Source: Oscillatoriales cyanobacterium (GTDB lineage Bacteria; Cyanobacteriota; Cyanobacteriia; Cyanobacteriales; Microcoleaceae). From it: a stretch of 59,471 nt of DNA. Shown here piece by piece: positions 6,960 through 15,227 of this stretch. Every line of letters begins with the position of its first letter. Positions within the stretch are counted from its first letter, which is position 1. The notes under the pieces are model-generated. The model searched no databases. It was not told the DNA's origin and saw only the letters and a list, made by a program, of their open reading frames with translations. The DNA lies in contig RDXX01000031.1 of assembly GCA_004292955.1 (NCBI GenBank), positions 1 to 59,471 of the forward strand, in the 5' to 3' direction. The position numbers and the translations under genes were made by a program.

Positions 6960-8354
6960 ATGTTTGTCCCTCTAAATTTATCTCAACAACAAATAGATTG
7001 TCTTCGTTTAACATCAACAGTTTCTCTGGATGAATATTATATTGAAATAGTTGATTTTTTAGGAAATTTTCCTGAAATTACCTATGTTTCTCCTCCTCAT
7101 GTAGATATTCTGCCAAAAACTCTAACAGATTTAGAAAAATATTTAGATAAAACTGAAAAGTTTACCGAACAAATTTCATATTTAAATTATGACGAGTCGC
7201 AAAAAAAACAACTTTTTCAAGAACTACTAGAAATAAGTAAAAAGCGCGGATATAAAATCATTCTTTCTGTATTGAGTTTTGTTCAAAAGTTACTAGAGTT
7301 AGAGATTAGCGATTGTGAATTGAGATTTATTGAGAAAATAATCGATTTTTGCATATACATTAAATCACCTGAAATCACACTTCACCTAGAACAAATACTC
7401 AGAAAAATTTTAGGTAAGAGAAATATTGTTCTTTATATTTCTGATATCGAAGATGCTCACTTTACCATGCACCTCGATCCTATGGAGAGAAACTTTCTAT
7501 TTATAGCAGTCGATCTAATTGTTTCTCTATACTCGTCTCCACAGGGCTACCCAATACCTACTGAAAATGTTTTTTTACTATTTGATATTTCAACCTATAT
7601 CTGGTACAGAAAGCCGTCCAGCTTGCCTCGTGTAAACACACCACTGGAAAAACTCACGAGACAAGACATATTAGAGTTTGTTGATTCACTAAGAATAAAA
7701 TATGCGTACAAGCTATTTCCTCAATATAATATAAGCGATCAAAAATTGGTTTATTTTGAAGTAATGGCAAAGGAACTTAAGCAAATAAAAATATGTAACA
7801 GCTATTTTGAAAATTCTACATATCTCTGGAAAAAAGGAGAGTTCATCAAACCTTTGGCTATGCAGGCAAGTCGCAGTTCAGACTGGTTGATTGAGCAAGC
7901 TTTCTCTCCTTTTGTTTATGATAATGAGTGTTCTTTATGGATTTCAACAATGCCTCCTGTTATCAGACAGAACAATATTTATAAAGAGTATGAGATAAGA
8001 GGAACATACTTTATGGACTATGTATCTTGTGTTAAGATTGAAACTCAAAAATTAACAGGTAAAAAAGCTGGTATAGATTGGCGGTACTCTCATGGTCTGA
8101 AGGAAAATATGTCGGAAATAAATTTACCTGATTATGTTGTTAGTGAGTTAATCAATTGTTTTAATGTATTGCAACTTCGTTTTTGTACTTTTGATCTGAT
8201 ATTTGATGGTCAAGACTACTACTTACTAGATATTAATTACAACGGACAATGGATTTTTTCAGATGAAAAGTGTGACATGAAAATTACTCGCCAAATTTTA
8301 GACTATTTGGGAATAAGGGGTAATTCTTCTCCAATGCCAAAAATACAGGGATGA
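6960..8354 (+). CDS. Graspetide-type ATP-grasp peptide ligase with long N-terminal extension
   Basis: 464 aa. From about residue 200 the order of features follows MvdC/MvdD-like ligases. A pre-grasp segment reads LFDISTYIWYRKPSSLP. Next comes a QKLVYFEVMAKELKQIKICN block, corresponding to the usual N(K)LxQLxxAxxLGL block. Then come FIKPLAM (candidate ATP-binding Lys), PVIRQNNIYKEYEIRGTYF and IDWRYSHG. The C-terminal metal-binding region DLIFDGQDYYLLDINYNGQW lies at about 412-431. Such enzymes form ester or amide cross-links between side chains of a precursor peptide. The first ~195 residues are helical, have no counterpart I recognise, and make the protein longer than usual (about 320-330 aa). 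The 58-aa gene upstream is the likely substrate. The locus is more AT-rich than its surroundings, which suggests transfer. Confidence 0.75.
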   Translation: MFVPLNLSQQQIDCLRLTSTVSLDEYYIEIVDFLGNFPEITYVSPPHVDILPKTLTDLEKYLDKTEKFTEQISYLNYDESQKKQLFQELLEISKKRGYKIILSVLSFVQKLLELEISDCELRFIEKIIDFCIYIKSPEITLHLEQILRKILGKRNIVLYISDIEDAHFTMHLDPMERNFLFIAVDLIVSLYSSPQGYPIPTENVFLLFDISTYIWYRKPSSLPRVNTPLEKLTRQDILEFVDSLRIKYAYKLFPQYNISDQKLVYFEVMAKELKQIKICNSYFENSTYLWKKGEFIKPLAMQASRSSDWLIEQAFSPFVYDNECSLWISTMPPVIRQNNIYKEYEIRGTYFMDYVSCVKIETQKLTGKKAGIDWRYSHGLKENMSEINLPDYVVSELINCFNVLQLRFCTFDLIFDGQDYYLLDINYNGQWIFSDEKCDMKITRQILDYLGIRGNSSPMPKIQG

Positions 8355-8481
8355 GTTACAACTTGCAGAGGGAGCTATGCCATATCAAGCCCGGTCATAT
8401 ATTTTAGTATATTTTTTATAACTCCACTTAGACTCTAAATCTGTAATTATAAAAATATACTAGCTATTCTGAGCCAAATCA

Positions 8482-8892
8482 ATGACTTTTATCCCATCCG
8501 AAGCGTTTAAATCTATTAGTTATCCCAGCCGCACTGTCAAAAGAGCCGATCGCGCGATCCGGTGCGCTCCTTTTCAATTACACTTCTTCCAGACCATCCG
8601 CGATAACAGCGTTTTCCTAAGCGCGATCGCCTCAAATTCCGGTGTCGAAAGCGGCTACACCCGATCGCCCGTATCCGAACTCGCAGCCGAAAACTCGCTG
8701 CTGTGGCTGATTCAAGTCGGCGTGTTGCGGCGCGAAGTAGATGGACAAGGGATTACCGATAGTTTTCGCCTCACGCCCCTGGGCCGCCAACTCGTGGAAA
8801 AATGGGAACAGCAAGGAAATAGTTTGCCAACTGCTTCATTGTGCGATCGCCTGGGAAATGCCGTTAGCCGAGGGTTCGGACTATTTTCATAA
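8482..8892 (+). CDS. Conserved cyanobacterial protein, Npun_F0494-like
   Basis: 136 aa, soluble, no signal peptide. RTVKRADRAIRCAPFQLHFF and LLWLIQVGVLRREVDGQGITDSFRLTPLGRQLVEKW resemble the cyanobacterial Npun_F0494 family. The latter stretch has the look of a winged-helix wing (GITDSFRLTPLG), so nucleic-acid binding is possible but not shown. No Shine-Dalgarno is visible before the ATG at 8482. It is separated from the ATP-grasp gene by 127 bp and is richer in GC and GATCGC sites, so it is probably an old resident gene unrelated to the peptide locus. Confidence 0.75.
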   Translation: MTFIPSEAFKSISYPSRTVKRADRAIRCAPFQLHFFQTIRDNSVFLSAIASNSGVESGYTRSPVSELAAENSLLWLIQVGVLRREVDGQGITDSFRLTPLGRQLVEKWEQQGNSLPTASLCDRLGNAVSRGFGLFS

Positions 8893-8909
8893 GAGCGTTA
8901 AGGCGGTAA

Positions 8910-8961
8910 GGTGCGCGCCGCGCACCTGCATAATTAGATTTTAATGAGGACTGAAGTCCTC
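8910..8961. repeat. Two short palindromic repeats
   Basis: GGTGCGCGCCGCGCACC (8910-8926) is an almost perfect palindrome, as is GAGGACTGAAGTCCTC (8946-8961). The first type recurs twice as GGTGCGCACTGCGCACC at 43948-43994. They lie between convergent genes and may serve as transcription ends. Confidence 0.75.
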
Positions 8962-9000
8962 ACTACAAACGTCAATTTCTCTCCCCGAATTTTCAGGTAA

Positions 9001-9528
9001 TTAGCCCTGATTCAAAAAGCGGCTAGCCATCGACATGGCGTCAGTAATATCTACGTCGCCGTCTCCATCTCCATCTAAAAACGCATTCAAAACGGGATTT
9101 GCGCCCTGGGCTGGATTTTGGGCGTTGCCGCCGCTTTGCAGCAAATTGAGTACCAAGGGCAGTAAAACAGGGATCATCCCTTGCACTGTTTCGTTATTCA
9201 AGCCGGTTCTTTGGGCGATATCGGTCACTATTTGCGTCAGTTGGCCACCTCCGAACAAACTCTGTACCGCTTGTGCATTGGGATTTGTGCCGCTAAATTG
9301 GTTGACAACTTCTTGAGCTTGTGCGTCTCCAGATTGCGATCGCACGTCTTGCAATGCCGATCGCACGTATCCACCCAAAACCGACATCGCTAGCTGAGTC
9401 GTACCCGCATCGACGCCGTGGTTGCCGCTCAACTGCTCTACCGCACCCAGAATGTTGCCCAACTGATTGGGACTTGCTTGTTGGTTGGGATTGTCGATCG
9501 CACTCAAAATTTGGTCAAAGAGTCCCAT
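9001..9528 (-). CDS. DUF937-type protein with C-terminal calcium-loop motif
   Basis: 175 aa, no signal peptide. MGLFDQILSAIDNPN, the glycine/glutamine-rich middle and LTQIVTDIAQRTGLNNETVQGMIPVLLPLVLNLL match DUF937 proteins, which are of unknown function. The last ~25 residues, LDGDGDGDVDITDAMSMASRFL, form an EF-hand- or dockerin-like calcium-binding loop (DxDxDGDVDxxD), an addition not needed for DUF937. A Cys-free, Ala/Gln-rich composition suggests a soluble oligomer. The ATG at 9528 gives the classical MGLFD start. Monocistronic. Confidence 0.85.
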   Translation of the reverse strand: MGLFDQILSAIDNPNQQASPNQLGNILGAVEQLSGNHGVDAGTTQLAMSVLGGYVRSALQDVRSQSGDAQAQEVVNQFSGTNPNAQAVQSLFGGGQLTQIVTDIAQRTGLNNETVQGMIPVLLPLVLNLLQSGGNAQNPAQGANPVLNAFLDGDGDGDVDITDAMSMASRFLNQG

Positions 9529-10170
9529 AATTTTCGCTCCGTACAGTGGTTGCTCAACTGTGAATTATAGCAAAGCCTGTTTTTTAAGATTACCGAAAAT
9601 AGTTTTGAATTGGGTATTTTCACTCATCATACTATTTTTTTATTAGGACGCTCGTTCTTATCCTGCACTAGCAACTTGGTTTATCGTTTCCGTTATCGGA
9701 TATTTTAGGATGCACTTATACGATTACGATTTTAGATGTTAGATTGAAAAATTGGGAATGACTGATTCCGTAAGGATTTGGAAAACTGGAAAATCAGTTG
9801 CATTCTTTTTGGCAACTGGTATGACGTTAATAAACCGTGTTTCTAGGTACTTAAGATATATTTGTTTAAAAAACTATATAGTTCAACTCGCGATCGAATA
9901 AATAGGTAGGTAGGTATCAGTAAACCGACAAAGGCGTTCGGGCGGGTGAGTGGAACAATAAATTGTCTGCTAAGCTACAATTGCAGCCTCGGGCGCGATC
10001 GCCATGTTTTAGTTGCATCCGCTGGCACTCAAACCCACACTGCATCGAACCCGAAGGACAAGGCGAATCGGGATTTACGAGCGCGACATTACGATCGGGC
10101 GCTTCAACAGTTCCGAGTTCTGGCGAAAATGTAAAAATCAAAATATAACCCTTTTACTTGCCCCTGCCCC
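9529..10170. other. 640-bp interval without a confident gene
   Basis: Between divergent genes. A cysteine-bearing frame on the minus strand (10141 to 9917, TTG start, 74 codons) has five Cys in CPSGSMQCGFEC and GCNC with fair codon use, but the start is weak and I do not recognise it. Overlapping plus-strand frames there look like shadows. No RNA gene is seen. Confidence 0.5.
9917..10141 (-). CDS. Possible small Cys-containing protein (doubtful)
   Basis: 74 codons from a TTG; an in-frame stop lies five codons upstream. The middle reads CPSGSMQCGFECQRMQLKHG and is followed by GCNC, giving Cys28, Cys35, Cys39, Cys52 and Cys54, a spacing that could bind metal. Codon choice looks coding-like, with several GATCGC-containing codons. 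No Shine-Dalgarno and no recognised family. It may be a decayed gene or a chance frame. Confidence 0.22.
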   Translation of the reverse strand: MIFTFSPELGTVEAPDRNVALVNPDSPCPSGSMQCGFECQRMQLKHGDRARGCNCSLADNLLFHSPARTPLSVY

Positions 10171-11802
10171 ATGCCTTTGCCGCGCCTGCTAACATTAATT
10201 GCCGCTTTCTGCCTCACCCTGGGGTTGATTATTGGGCTGGTGAGTTCCTTAACGGGGCTTTACAGTCAAGTTGCGTGGTCTGCTTCTCCGCTGCTGGCTA
10301 ATTTGCTAATTTTCCTGATCGTGGTACTTTTAGCAACGCTAATTTTTGCGCTGTTTTATTATTTTAGGCTGCTGCAACGTCCGGGAAAAGTTAAGGGAAA
10401 ACGGGCGATAGATCCGAAGATTCCTGTTGTCAAAAGCGAAGCTGCTTCGGAAAATCTCAAAGCAATCAGGCAGCAAGTCGATCGCATTCAAGATGAAGTA
10501 GCACGGCAAGCTTTGCTGTTGAGAGCCCGCGAAATAGAAGCTAGCATGGCCCGCGGCAATGTTCGGATCGTTGTTTTCGGTACCGGTTCTGCGGGCAAAA
10601 CTTCGGCTGTAAATGCGCTGGTGGGGCGGATGGCCGGACAGGTGGGGGCGCCAATGGGAACTACCGAAGTTGGAGAAACTTACACTCTGAAATTGAAAGG
10701 AGTCGATCGAGAATTAGCAATTACTGATACCCCAGGCATCTTGGAAGCGGGAGTAGCGGGGACTTACAGAGAGGAATTGGCGCGGCAGTTGGCGGCCCGG
10801 GCTGATTTGATCTTATTTGTGTTGGACGGCGATTTACGCAAATCTGAGTATGAACCGCTGCGGACTTTGGCCCAAATTGGCAAAAGGTCGATCGTGGTTT
10901 TTAATAAAGTAGACCTTTATCCCGACAACGACAGAGACGAAATTCTCGATCGACTGCGACAGCGAGTTAAAGGTTTAATATCAGCAATGGATGTAGTTGC
11001 AATTAGCGCCAACCCGCAAAAAGTTGTACTAGAAAGCGGGACAATATTTCAGCCAGACCCCGATATGATGCCATTAATTCGGCGAATCGCAGCAATTTTG
11101 CGAGCCGAAGGCGAAGACTTAATTGCGGACAACATTTTGCTACAATCTCAGCATTTGGGAGACCAAGCACGCAAGTTAATTGACGCTCAAAGACGGCGCG
11201 CTGCTGATAAAGTAGTAGAGCGCTTTCAGTGGATCGGAGCCGGAGTAATTGCCGTTACGCCTTTGCCAGTTGTAGATTTGTTAGCGACAGCAGCAGTTAA
11301 CGCTCAAATGGTAGTAGAAATTGCCAAGATTTACGGCTGCGAATTAAATATCGATCGCGCCAAAGAACTAGCCCTGTCTCTCGCCAAAACCCTAGCCAGC
11401 TTAGGAATAGTTGAAGGCGTAATTCAAGTAGTCTCAAGGGCGTTGCAGTTAAGTGTAGCCGGATTTGTACTTGGCAAAGCAATTCAAGCAGTCAGCGCCG
11501 CTTATTTAACCAGAATTGCCGGGAAAAGTTTTATTGAATATTTTCGACACGACCAAGATTGGGGTGACGGCGGCATCGCCGAAGTCGTGCAAAGGCAGTT
11601 TCAGTTAAATCGGAAAGACGAATTTGTCAAAGCTTTTGTCAAAGATGCGATCGCCCGCGTTGTCGAACCTCTAAACATCTACCAGCAAGAAGAATCGGAA
11701 CCAGAATTAGAAATGTCAGCAGAATTGGAACCCGAACCCTTGTATCAGCACCCAGGCGACGATTGGGAAACCCACAGCAACAAGCGAAACGATGAATGGT
11801 AA
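10171..11802 (+). CDS. Membrane-anchored GTPase, YcjF/DUF697-like
   Basis: 543 aa. Two N-terminal membrane segments (about residues 7-30 and 40-68) precede a cytosolic helical linker. A GTPase domain follows: P-loop GTGSAGKTSAVN (about 137-148), G3 DTPGI (near 186-190) and G4 NKVD (about 245-248). The C-terminal part (QWIGAGVIAVTPLPVVDLLATAAVNAQMVVEIAKIYG) is the DUF697/YcjF region with further hydrophobic helices. The tail is acidic. Homologues are common in cyanobacteria and have an undefined role, probably in envelope or stress functions. It is followed by a heptamer repeat array and stands alone. Confidence 0.85.
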   Translation: MPLPRLLTLIAAFCLTLGLIIGLVSSLTGLYSQVAWSASPLLANLLIFLIVVLLATLIFALFYYFRLLQRPGKVKGKRAIDPKIPVVKSEAASENLKAIRQQVDRIQDEVARQALLLRAREIEASMARGNVRIVVFGTGSAGKTSAVNALVGRMAGQVGAPMGTTEVGETYTLKLKGVDRELAITDTPGILEAGVAGTYREELARQLAARADLILFVLDGDLRKSEYEPLRTLAQIGKRSIVVFNKVDLYPDNDRDEILDRLRQRVKGLISAMDVVAISANPQKVVLESGTIFQPDPDMMPLIRRIAAILRAEGEDLIADNILLQSQHLGDQARKLIDAQRRRAADKVVERFQWIGAGVIAVTPLPVVDLLATAAVNAQMVVEIAKIYGCELNIDRAKELALSLAKTLASLGIVEGVIQVVSRALQLSVAGFVLGKAIQAVSAAYLTRIAGKSFIEYFRHDQDWGDGGIAEVVQRQFQLNRKDEFVKAFVKDAIARVVEPLNIYQQEESEPELEMSAELEPEPLYQHPGDDWETHSNKRNDEW

Positions 11803-11803
11803 T

Positions 11804-11850
11804 TGTCAGTTGACAGTTGACAGTTGACAGTTGACAGTTGACAGTTGTTA
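11804..11850. repeat. Heptamer tandem repeat TTGACAG
   Basis: About six direct copies of CAGTTGA directly after the GTPase stop codon. The same heptamer, on either strand, recurs at 13532-13563, 23061-23095, 42434-42470 and 53494-53520. Confidence 0.9.
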
Positions 11851-11855
11851 GTTGT

Positions 11856-11962
11856 TATAGCGGTTCTCACAAAGACGAGGTACGTTGTTGGGCTTCAGCC
11901 CTCTTGATTTAAGCGGTTATGTAAGCTGTCAGCCATACCTCATCTTTTTGAGAAAGGCTATA
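11856..11962. mobile_element. 107-bp MITE-like element with ~27-bp terminal inverted repeats
   Basis: The left end is TATAGCGGTTCTCACAAAGA then CGAGGTA; the right end is TACCTCATCTTTTTGAGAAA then GGCTATA. The ends are imperfect inverted repeats. The same two ends bound 24438-24582 around a different interior. Non-coding. Confidence 0.75.
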
Positions 11963-12480
11963 TTAGTTATTAGTTATTAGTCAACAGTCATTAGTTCCAG
12001 GGCTATTTCATGTTTCATTCTGCTGAAACCAGCCTTTCTTGAGGTTAAGATTGTCCGAAGAGAGGCACGTTAGCGCAGCGATCCGAAGGAAAGCAAACAA
12101 GAGTGTCTATTTTTCATATGGTTTGATCGACTTGGCTCTAAGTAAGTCGGCGCTTTAAAACACAACTATGTAAACGATTGTAAAGTGTCCAAATGCTTTC
12201 TACTGGCTGACTTAAGCCTGTTTACATACTGTTACATGGTTAAAACTTAAAGCCCAATACCGTTTACTTAAGAACACCCTGGGGGTAAAACCCTATGAAC
12301 AATAGATACGGAGATTGCTTTCCTTCGGATCGCGAAAGCTAACGTGCCTCTCTTCGGACCATCTTAAGTAAACCGTATTGGGTTAAAACAGACTAGAATA
12401 ATAAAATGCAGTCAGACAGAGGTAGGTTAAAAACTCTGTCTGACTGCTGCTTTGAGATCGGGAAATAGCTTTATTTCAAA
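11963..12480. other. Intergenic stretch with an inverted pair and a terminator, no gene
   Basis: It holds an inverted pair: CCGAAGAGAGGCACGTTAGC near 12055 and its reverse near 12320-12359, with shared GCGATCCGAAGGAAAGC. These bracket about 300 bp of unique AT-rich DNA with no open frame. The pair shares GTTAGCGCAGC with the copies at 39654-39686 and 45217-45249, so one repeat family is spread over the window. The terminator at 12400-12447 follows. Confidence 0.7.
12400..12447 (-). terminator. Intrinsic terminator of the LEA-like lipoprotein gene
   Basis: A perfect 14-bp stem, GCAGTCAGACAGAG (12408-12421) with CTCTGTCTGACTGC (12434-12447) and a 12-nt loop. On the minus strand the stem is followed by ATTTTATTATT, a U-rich tail. 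It sits 34 bp past the stop of the gene at 12481-13185. Confidence 0.85.
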
Positions 12481-13185
12481 TTAGTCGATCGCGTCTACCG
12501 CTCTTTCAGCAGCTCGTTGAGTTCTGTCAATATCTCGATTTACTTTCGCGCGAACCTTGTCCGAGGCATCTTCAGCGTTGTATTTTACATTTCGCGCTGC
12601 ATCTTTGACATTTTCTTTGCCTTCGCTGACATTATATCTCAGCGACTCAGTACCCTCAGCAGCTCTTTCTTTTGCTCCCTCGGTGGCTTCTTTAACAATC
12701 CCTTTTGCTCCCTTCAAGCCTTCGCGAGTATTTTCCTTAAGATTAGCAAAGCCTTGTTTTGTTTTGTCACCAAACTCATCAGCTTTCTGCTGAGCGGTAC
12801 GAACATTGTCATTCATCTTCTCGCCAATTTGGTCGAGTTTGTTCGGCGCGTCATCTGCTACCCGCCGGATATTTTCACGCACATTGCTACTAGATTTGGT
12901 TTCGATGCGGCGCTGGGCTTCCTCTTTAAGAAGCTTAGCTTGTGCTTCTACTCCTTTAACCATTGGGTTTCTGGGATCGTCATCGCTGTATTGATTCTGG
13001 CCGCCTTTGTATACGGAAGTTACAGCCTCTGAAGGCACTTCTTTTCTAATTTGGTCGGCAGTTTTTCCGGCTATGACATCAGATCCCTTGCAGGCAGTGC
13101 TCACAAATACTAAAATGCCGACGAGAAACACTGTTAAAATTTGTACAGCTCGAATTTTTTTCAGAAATGCAGTTAGTCTGTTCAT
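12481..13185 (-). CDS. LEA-like lipoprotein (DUF6658-like)
   Basis: 234 aa. An N-terminal signal segment (IRAVQILTVFLVGILVFVST) ends in a lipobox, VSTAC, so Cys32 is a likely lipidation site and the protein is probably membrane-anchored outside the cytoplasm. From about residue 85 it is a highly charged alanine-rich helix with 11-residue-like periodicity (TREGLKGAKGIVKEATEGAK, DAARNVKYNAEDASDKVRAK), as in group 3 LEA and apolipoprotein-like proteins. LEA proteins protect membranes and proteins during drying; that role is inferred from composition only. An AGGAG Shine-Dalgarno stands eight bases before the ATG. A strong intrinsic terminator follows at 12400-12447. Confidence 0.8.
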   Translation of the reverse strand: MNRLTAFLKKIRAVQILTVFLVGILVFVSTACKGSDVIAGKTADQIRKEVPSEAVTSVYKGGQNQYSDDDPRNPMVKGVEAQAKLLKEEAQRRIETKSSSNVRENIRRVADDAPNKLDQIGEKMNDNVRTAQQKADEFGDKTKQGFANLKENTREGLKGAKGIVKEATEGAKERAAEGTESLRYNVSEGKENVKDAARNVKYNAEDASDKVRAKVNRDIDRTQRAAERAVDAID

Positions 13186-13412
13186 AAAAATGCTCCTTTC
13201 TATGGTGACTTATTTTTTGGAATATGTTTAAATGCCTGGTGGTTCTGTAGGTGGCTACCATTACAAACATTAAGCACTCAAACACTTTTTTAAATATACG
13301 AAGACAAACAGAAGTTTTTCATCTATCTGAAGTAACATTCCTTAAGTCATACTAGAAGCAATAACAAAAGCTTTAGTTATAGTCGCGAGAGCAGGAATGA
13401 GAGCTAAATGAT

Positions 13413-13590
13413 AGTAAAAAGCATTTTTTACCAGAAATAATTAGTTTAAAGCCTCTCCCTTTGAGGGGAAAATTAAAATCAGACTATTCATTACTCCAAT
13501 CCTCGGACTTAAGGGTAGAGGTCGCTCTCAAACTGTCAACTGTCAACTGTCAACTGTCAACTGTTGAAGAGTGCTATCACCGAAGAGCGA
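13413..13590. repeat. Dispersed ~170-bp repeat, copy 1
   Basis: It shares with 22945-23120 the order TTACCAGAAA, AAAGCCTCTCCC, a 29-bp identical core from ATTAAAATCAGACTATTC, GGTAGAGGTCGCTCTC, TCAACTG heptamers and TTGAA(G/C)AG. The inner hairpin differs between copies (CTCCCTTTGAGGGG here, TCCCCGATCGGGAGA there). Confidence 0.8.
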
Positions 13591-13659
13591 GTCATGTATA
13601 CATATAGCGGCGATCGGGACAGGACTACTGTAGTTGAACAGTTTTGCGCTTTGGGAGCT

Positions 13660-13690
13660 AAAAAAAACCTTCCGGTCAGGAACCAGAAGG
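13660..13690 (-). terminator. Intrinsic terminator of the ndhL-DUF3007-trpA unit
   Basis: Read on the minus strand, CCTTCTGGT and ACCGGAAGG form a stem with a 5-nt loop and run directly into TTTTTTT. It lies about 105 bp after the trpA stop codon. Confidence 0.85.
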
Positions 13691-13795
13691 AAATGGGTGT
13701 ACGATCTCAAGTACAACAAGGTCTTTAATGGCAATTGTCGCCGCACGTGCCGATCGCCCACATCTGTCTAATGGCGGAAAGTATCTGCACAGTTA

Positions 13796-14593
13796 CTAAT
13801 CATTTTGAATAGCTGTTTTTAGACTCTTGCAGAATTCGCCGATCGCCTCTAAACCCTCTTCTGGAGTTCCTTGGGCCAAGCGTTTCACAAAAGCACTGCC
13901 AACAATCGCAGCATCTGCACCCCATTCTTTGACTTGACGGGCGTGTTCGGGTTTCGAGATACCAAAGCCGACGCCGATGGGTTTGTCGGTGATGCTGCGG
14001 ATTTCTTGCAGCAACTCTTTTGCTCGCGTATCTAAGCCTTCCCGCACTCCTGTCACCCCCATCACGCTGACTAAGTAAATAAATCCTTGAGACGCGCGAG
14101 CGATCGCTTCTATGCGACTTTTGGGACTTGTGGGAGCAACTAATAAGGTGAGTTCAATCCCTAATTTGTTGGCAGGTTGGATGAGGCTGTCAGCTTCTTC
14201 TAAGGGCAAGTCTGGTACAAGTAATCCCTGAACTCCAGCACTTTTGATTTCCTGCAAGAAGGTTTCGATACCTCGGTACAAAATCGGGTTGTAGTATGCG
14301 AAGAGAATGATGGGCGATCGCAAATTCGGACTAACTCTCGCTACCATTTCCAGTACCGAATCTAACCGCGTTCCCCGCTGTAGCGCCCTCGTAGCAGCAG
14401 CTTGAATCACCGGCCCGTCAGCTAGGGGATCGGAATAAGGTACGCCAAGCTCGATCGCATCTGCACCGTTATCATCCAAAACTTGTAGCGCTTTAGCCGT
14501 TGTCTCCAAATCTGGATCGCCAGCAGTAATAAAAGGAATTAATCCACACTGGTTGCTTTTTCGCAACGTTTCAAAACAATGAGAAATAGTCAT
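13796..14593 (-). CDS. trpA: Tryptophan synthase alpha subunit
   Basis: 265 aa when started at the ATG 14591-14593 ([20 protein letters not shown]), the normal length. It cleaves indole-3-glycerol phosphate to indole and glyceraldehyde 3-phosphate and feeds indole to TrpB. Visible signatures are [39 protein letters not shown] (with the catalytic Glu in ELG and the Asp in the YSDP loop) and [12 protein letters not shown] near the phosphate site. The frame stays open a further 44 codons upstream, but that part is translated from a 14-bp tandem repeat (TTGGCAGTTGATTC) and is not credible protein. It lies downstream of ndhL and DUF3007 on the same strand, a conserved cyanobacterial order, with an intrinsic terminator after it. 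Confidence 0.97.
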   Translation of the reverse strand: MTISHCFETLRKSNQCGLIPFITAGDPDLETTAKALQVLDDNGADAIELGVPYSDPLADGPVIQAAATRALQRGTRLDSVLEMVARVSPNLRSPIILFAYYNPILYRGIETFLQEIKSAGVQGLLVPDLPLEEADSLIQPANKLGIELTLLVAPTSPKSRIEAIARASQGFIYLVSVMGVTGVREGLDTRAKELLQEIRSITDKPIGVGFGISKPEHARQVKEWGADAAIVGSAFVKRLAQGTPEEGLEAIGEFCKSLKTAIQND

Positions 14594-14594
14594 T

Positions 14595-14715
14595 AGGGAG
14601 TTGGCAGTTGGTTGTTGGCAGTTGATTCTTGGCAGTTGATTCTTGGCAGTTGATTCTTGGCAGTTGATTCTTGGCAGTTGATTCTTGGCAGTTGGTTGTT
14701 GGCAGTTGGTATTAG
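14595..14715. repeat. 14-bp tandem repeat TTGGCAGTTGATTC upstream of trpA
   Basis: About five direct copies plus half units (TTGGCAGTTGGTTG) end right before the trpA start codon, so they form its 5' leader. The unit is two related heptamers. A further heptamer run (CAACTGA/CTAACCA) lies at 14864-14925 just after the DUF3007 stop. Confidence 0.9.
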
Positions 14716-14921
14716 CTAATAACAACTAATATCATGTCCGATTGATTAACCATAATATCCCGGTCGGGGCGGGTTTTTGAGATTATCAATTATTGGCAGG
14801 TATTGTTGGCTCACGGGCCCCTACAAAAATCGCGGTCGATCGACCGGACATGATATAACAACTGACAACTAACCACTAACCACTAACAACTGACAACTGA
14901 CAACTGACAACTAACCACTGA

Positions 14922-15227
14922 CTAACTATCTTTTTCCTGCTCAATTTCGGCTTGAAGTTTGGCTAACTCTTCAGGAGTGAGTTCATCGAGCTGCTTCTGC
15001 AAGACAGCATCTTTGTACTCTTTCAGTTGCTGACTGTAAGTCATCTTTTGAGTAAGCGCTCGAAACAAATAAGTCACCAGCCAGCCAATCAAGCCAGCTA
15101 TCAAAAATAACTGACTCCAAATCCCAGCATTCATGCTGTCGAGTCCGGCGAATTGTAGCACCAAGTAGGCCAACCCACCCGCTACAAAAAAGCCTAGACT
15201 GATTCCAATTACGTCAATACGTCGCAT
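14922..15227 (-). CDS. DUF3007 family protein
   Basis: 101 aa: two hydrophobic helices (about 6-26 and 38-58; DVIGISLGFFVAGGLAYLVL and SQLFLIAGLIGWLVTYLFRA) and a charged C-terminal coiled coil (QQLKEYKDAVLQKQLDELTP). It is a conserved cyanobacterial and plastid-lineage membrane protein with no firm function. Its start codon abuts the ndhL stop (15228), so the two are surely co-transcribed and probably translationally coupled. The link with ndhL suggests a role near the NDH-1 complex, which is inference. The interval to trpA (about 330 bp) is filled with heptamer repeats. Confidence 0.9.
   Translation of the reverse strand: MRRIDVIGISLGFFVAGGLAYLVLQFAGLDSMNAGIWSQLFLIAGLIGWLVTYLFRALTQKMTYSQQLKEYKDAVLQKQLDELTPEELAKLQAEIEQEKDS

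Larger units (their letters stand above)
13186..13795. other. Intergenic stretch with dispersed repeat and terminator
   Basis: No gene. About 13413-13590 carries a repeat also present at 22945-23120 (shared core AAAATCAGACTATTCATTAC followed by TCCAAT and GGTAGAGGTCGCTCTC), ending in TCAACTG heptamers. The trpA terminator lies at 13660-13690. Confidence 0.7.

Noticed and set aside
9946..10148. Two overlapping plus-strand frames upstream of the GTPase gene
   Set aside because: No RBS, no recognisable protein features, and they overlap each other and the minus-strand Cys-rich frame.
14594..14725. 44-codon N-terminal extension of trpA
   Set aside because: Encoded entirely by the TTGGCAGTTGATTC tandem repeat; standard TrpA length starts at 14593.
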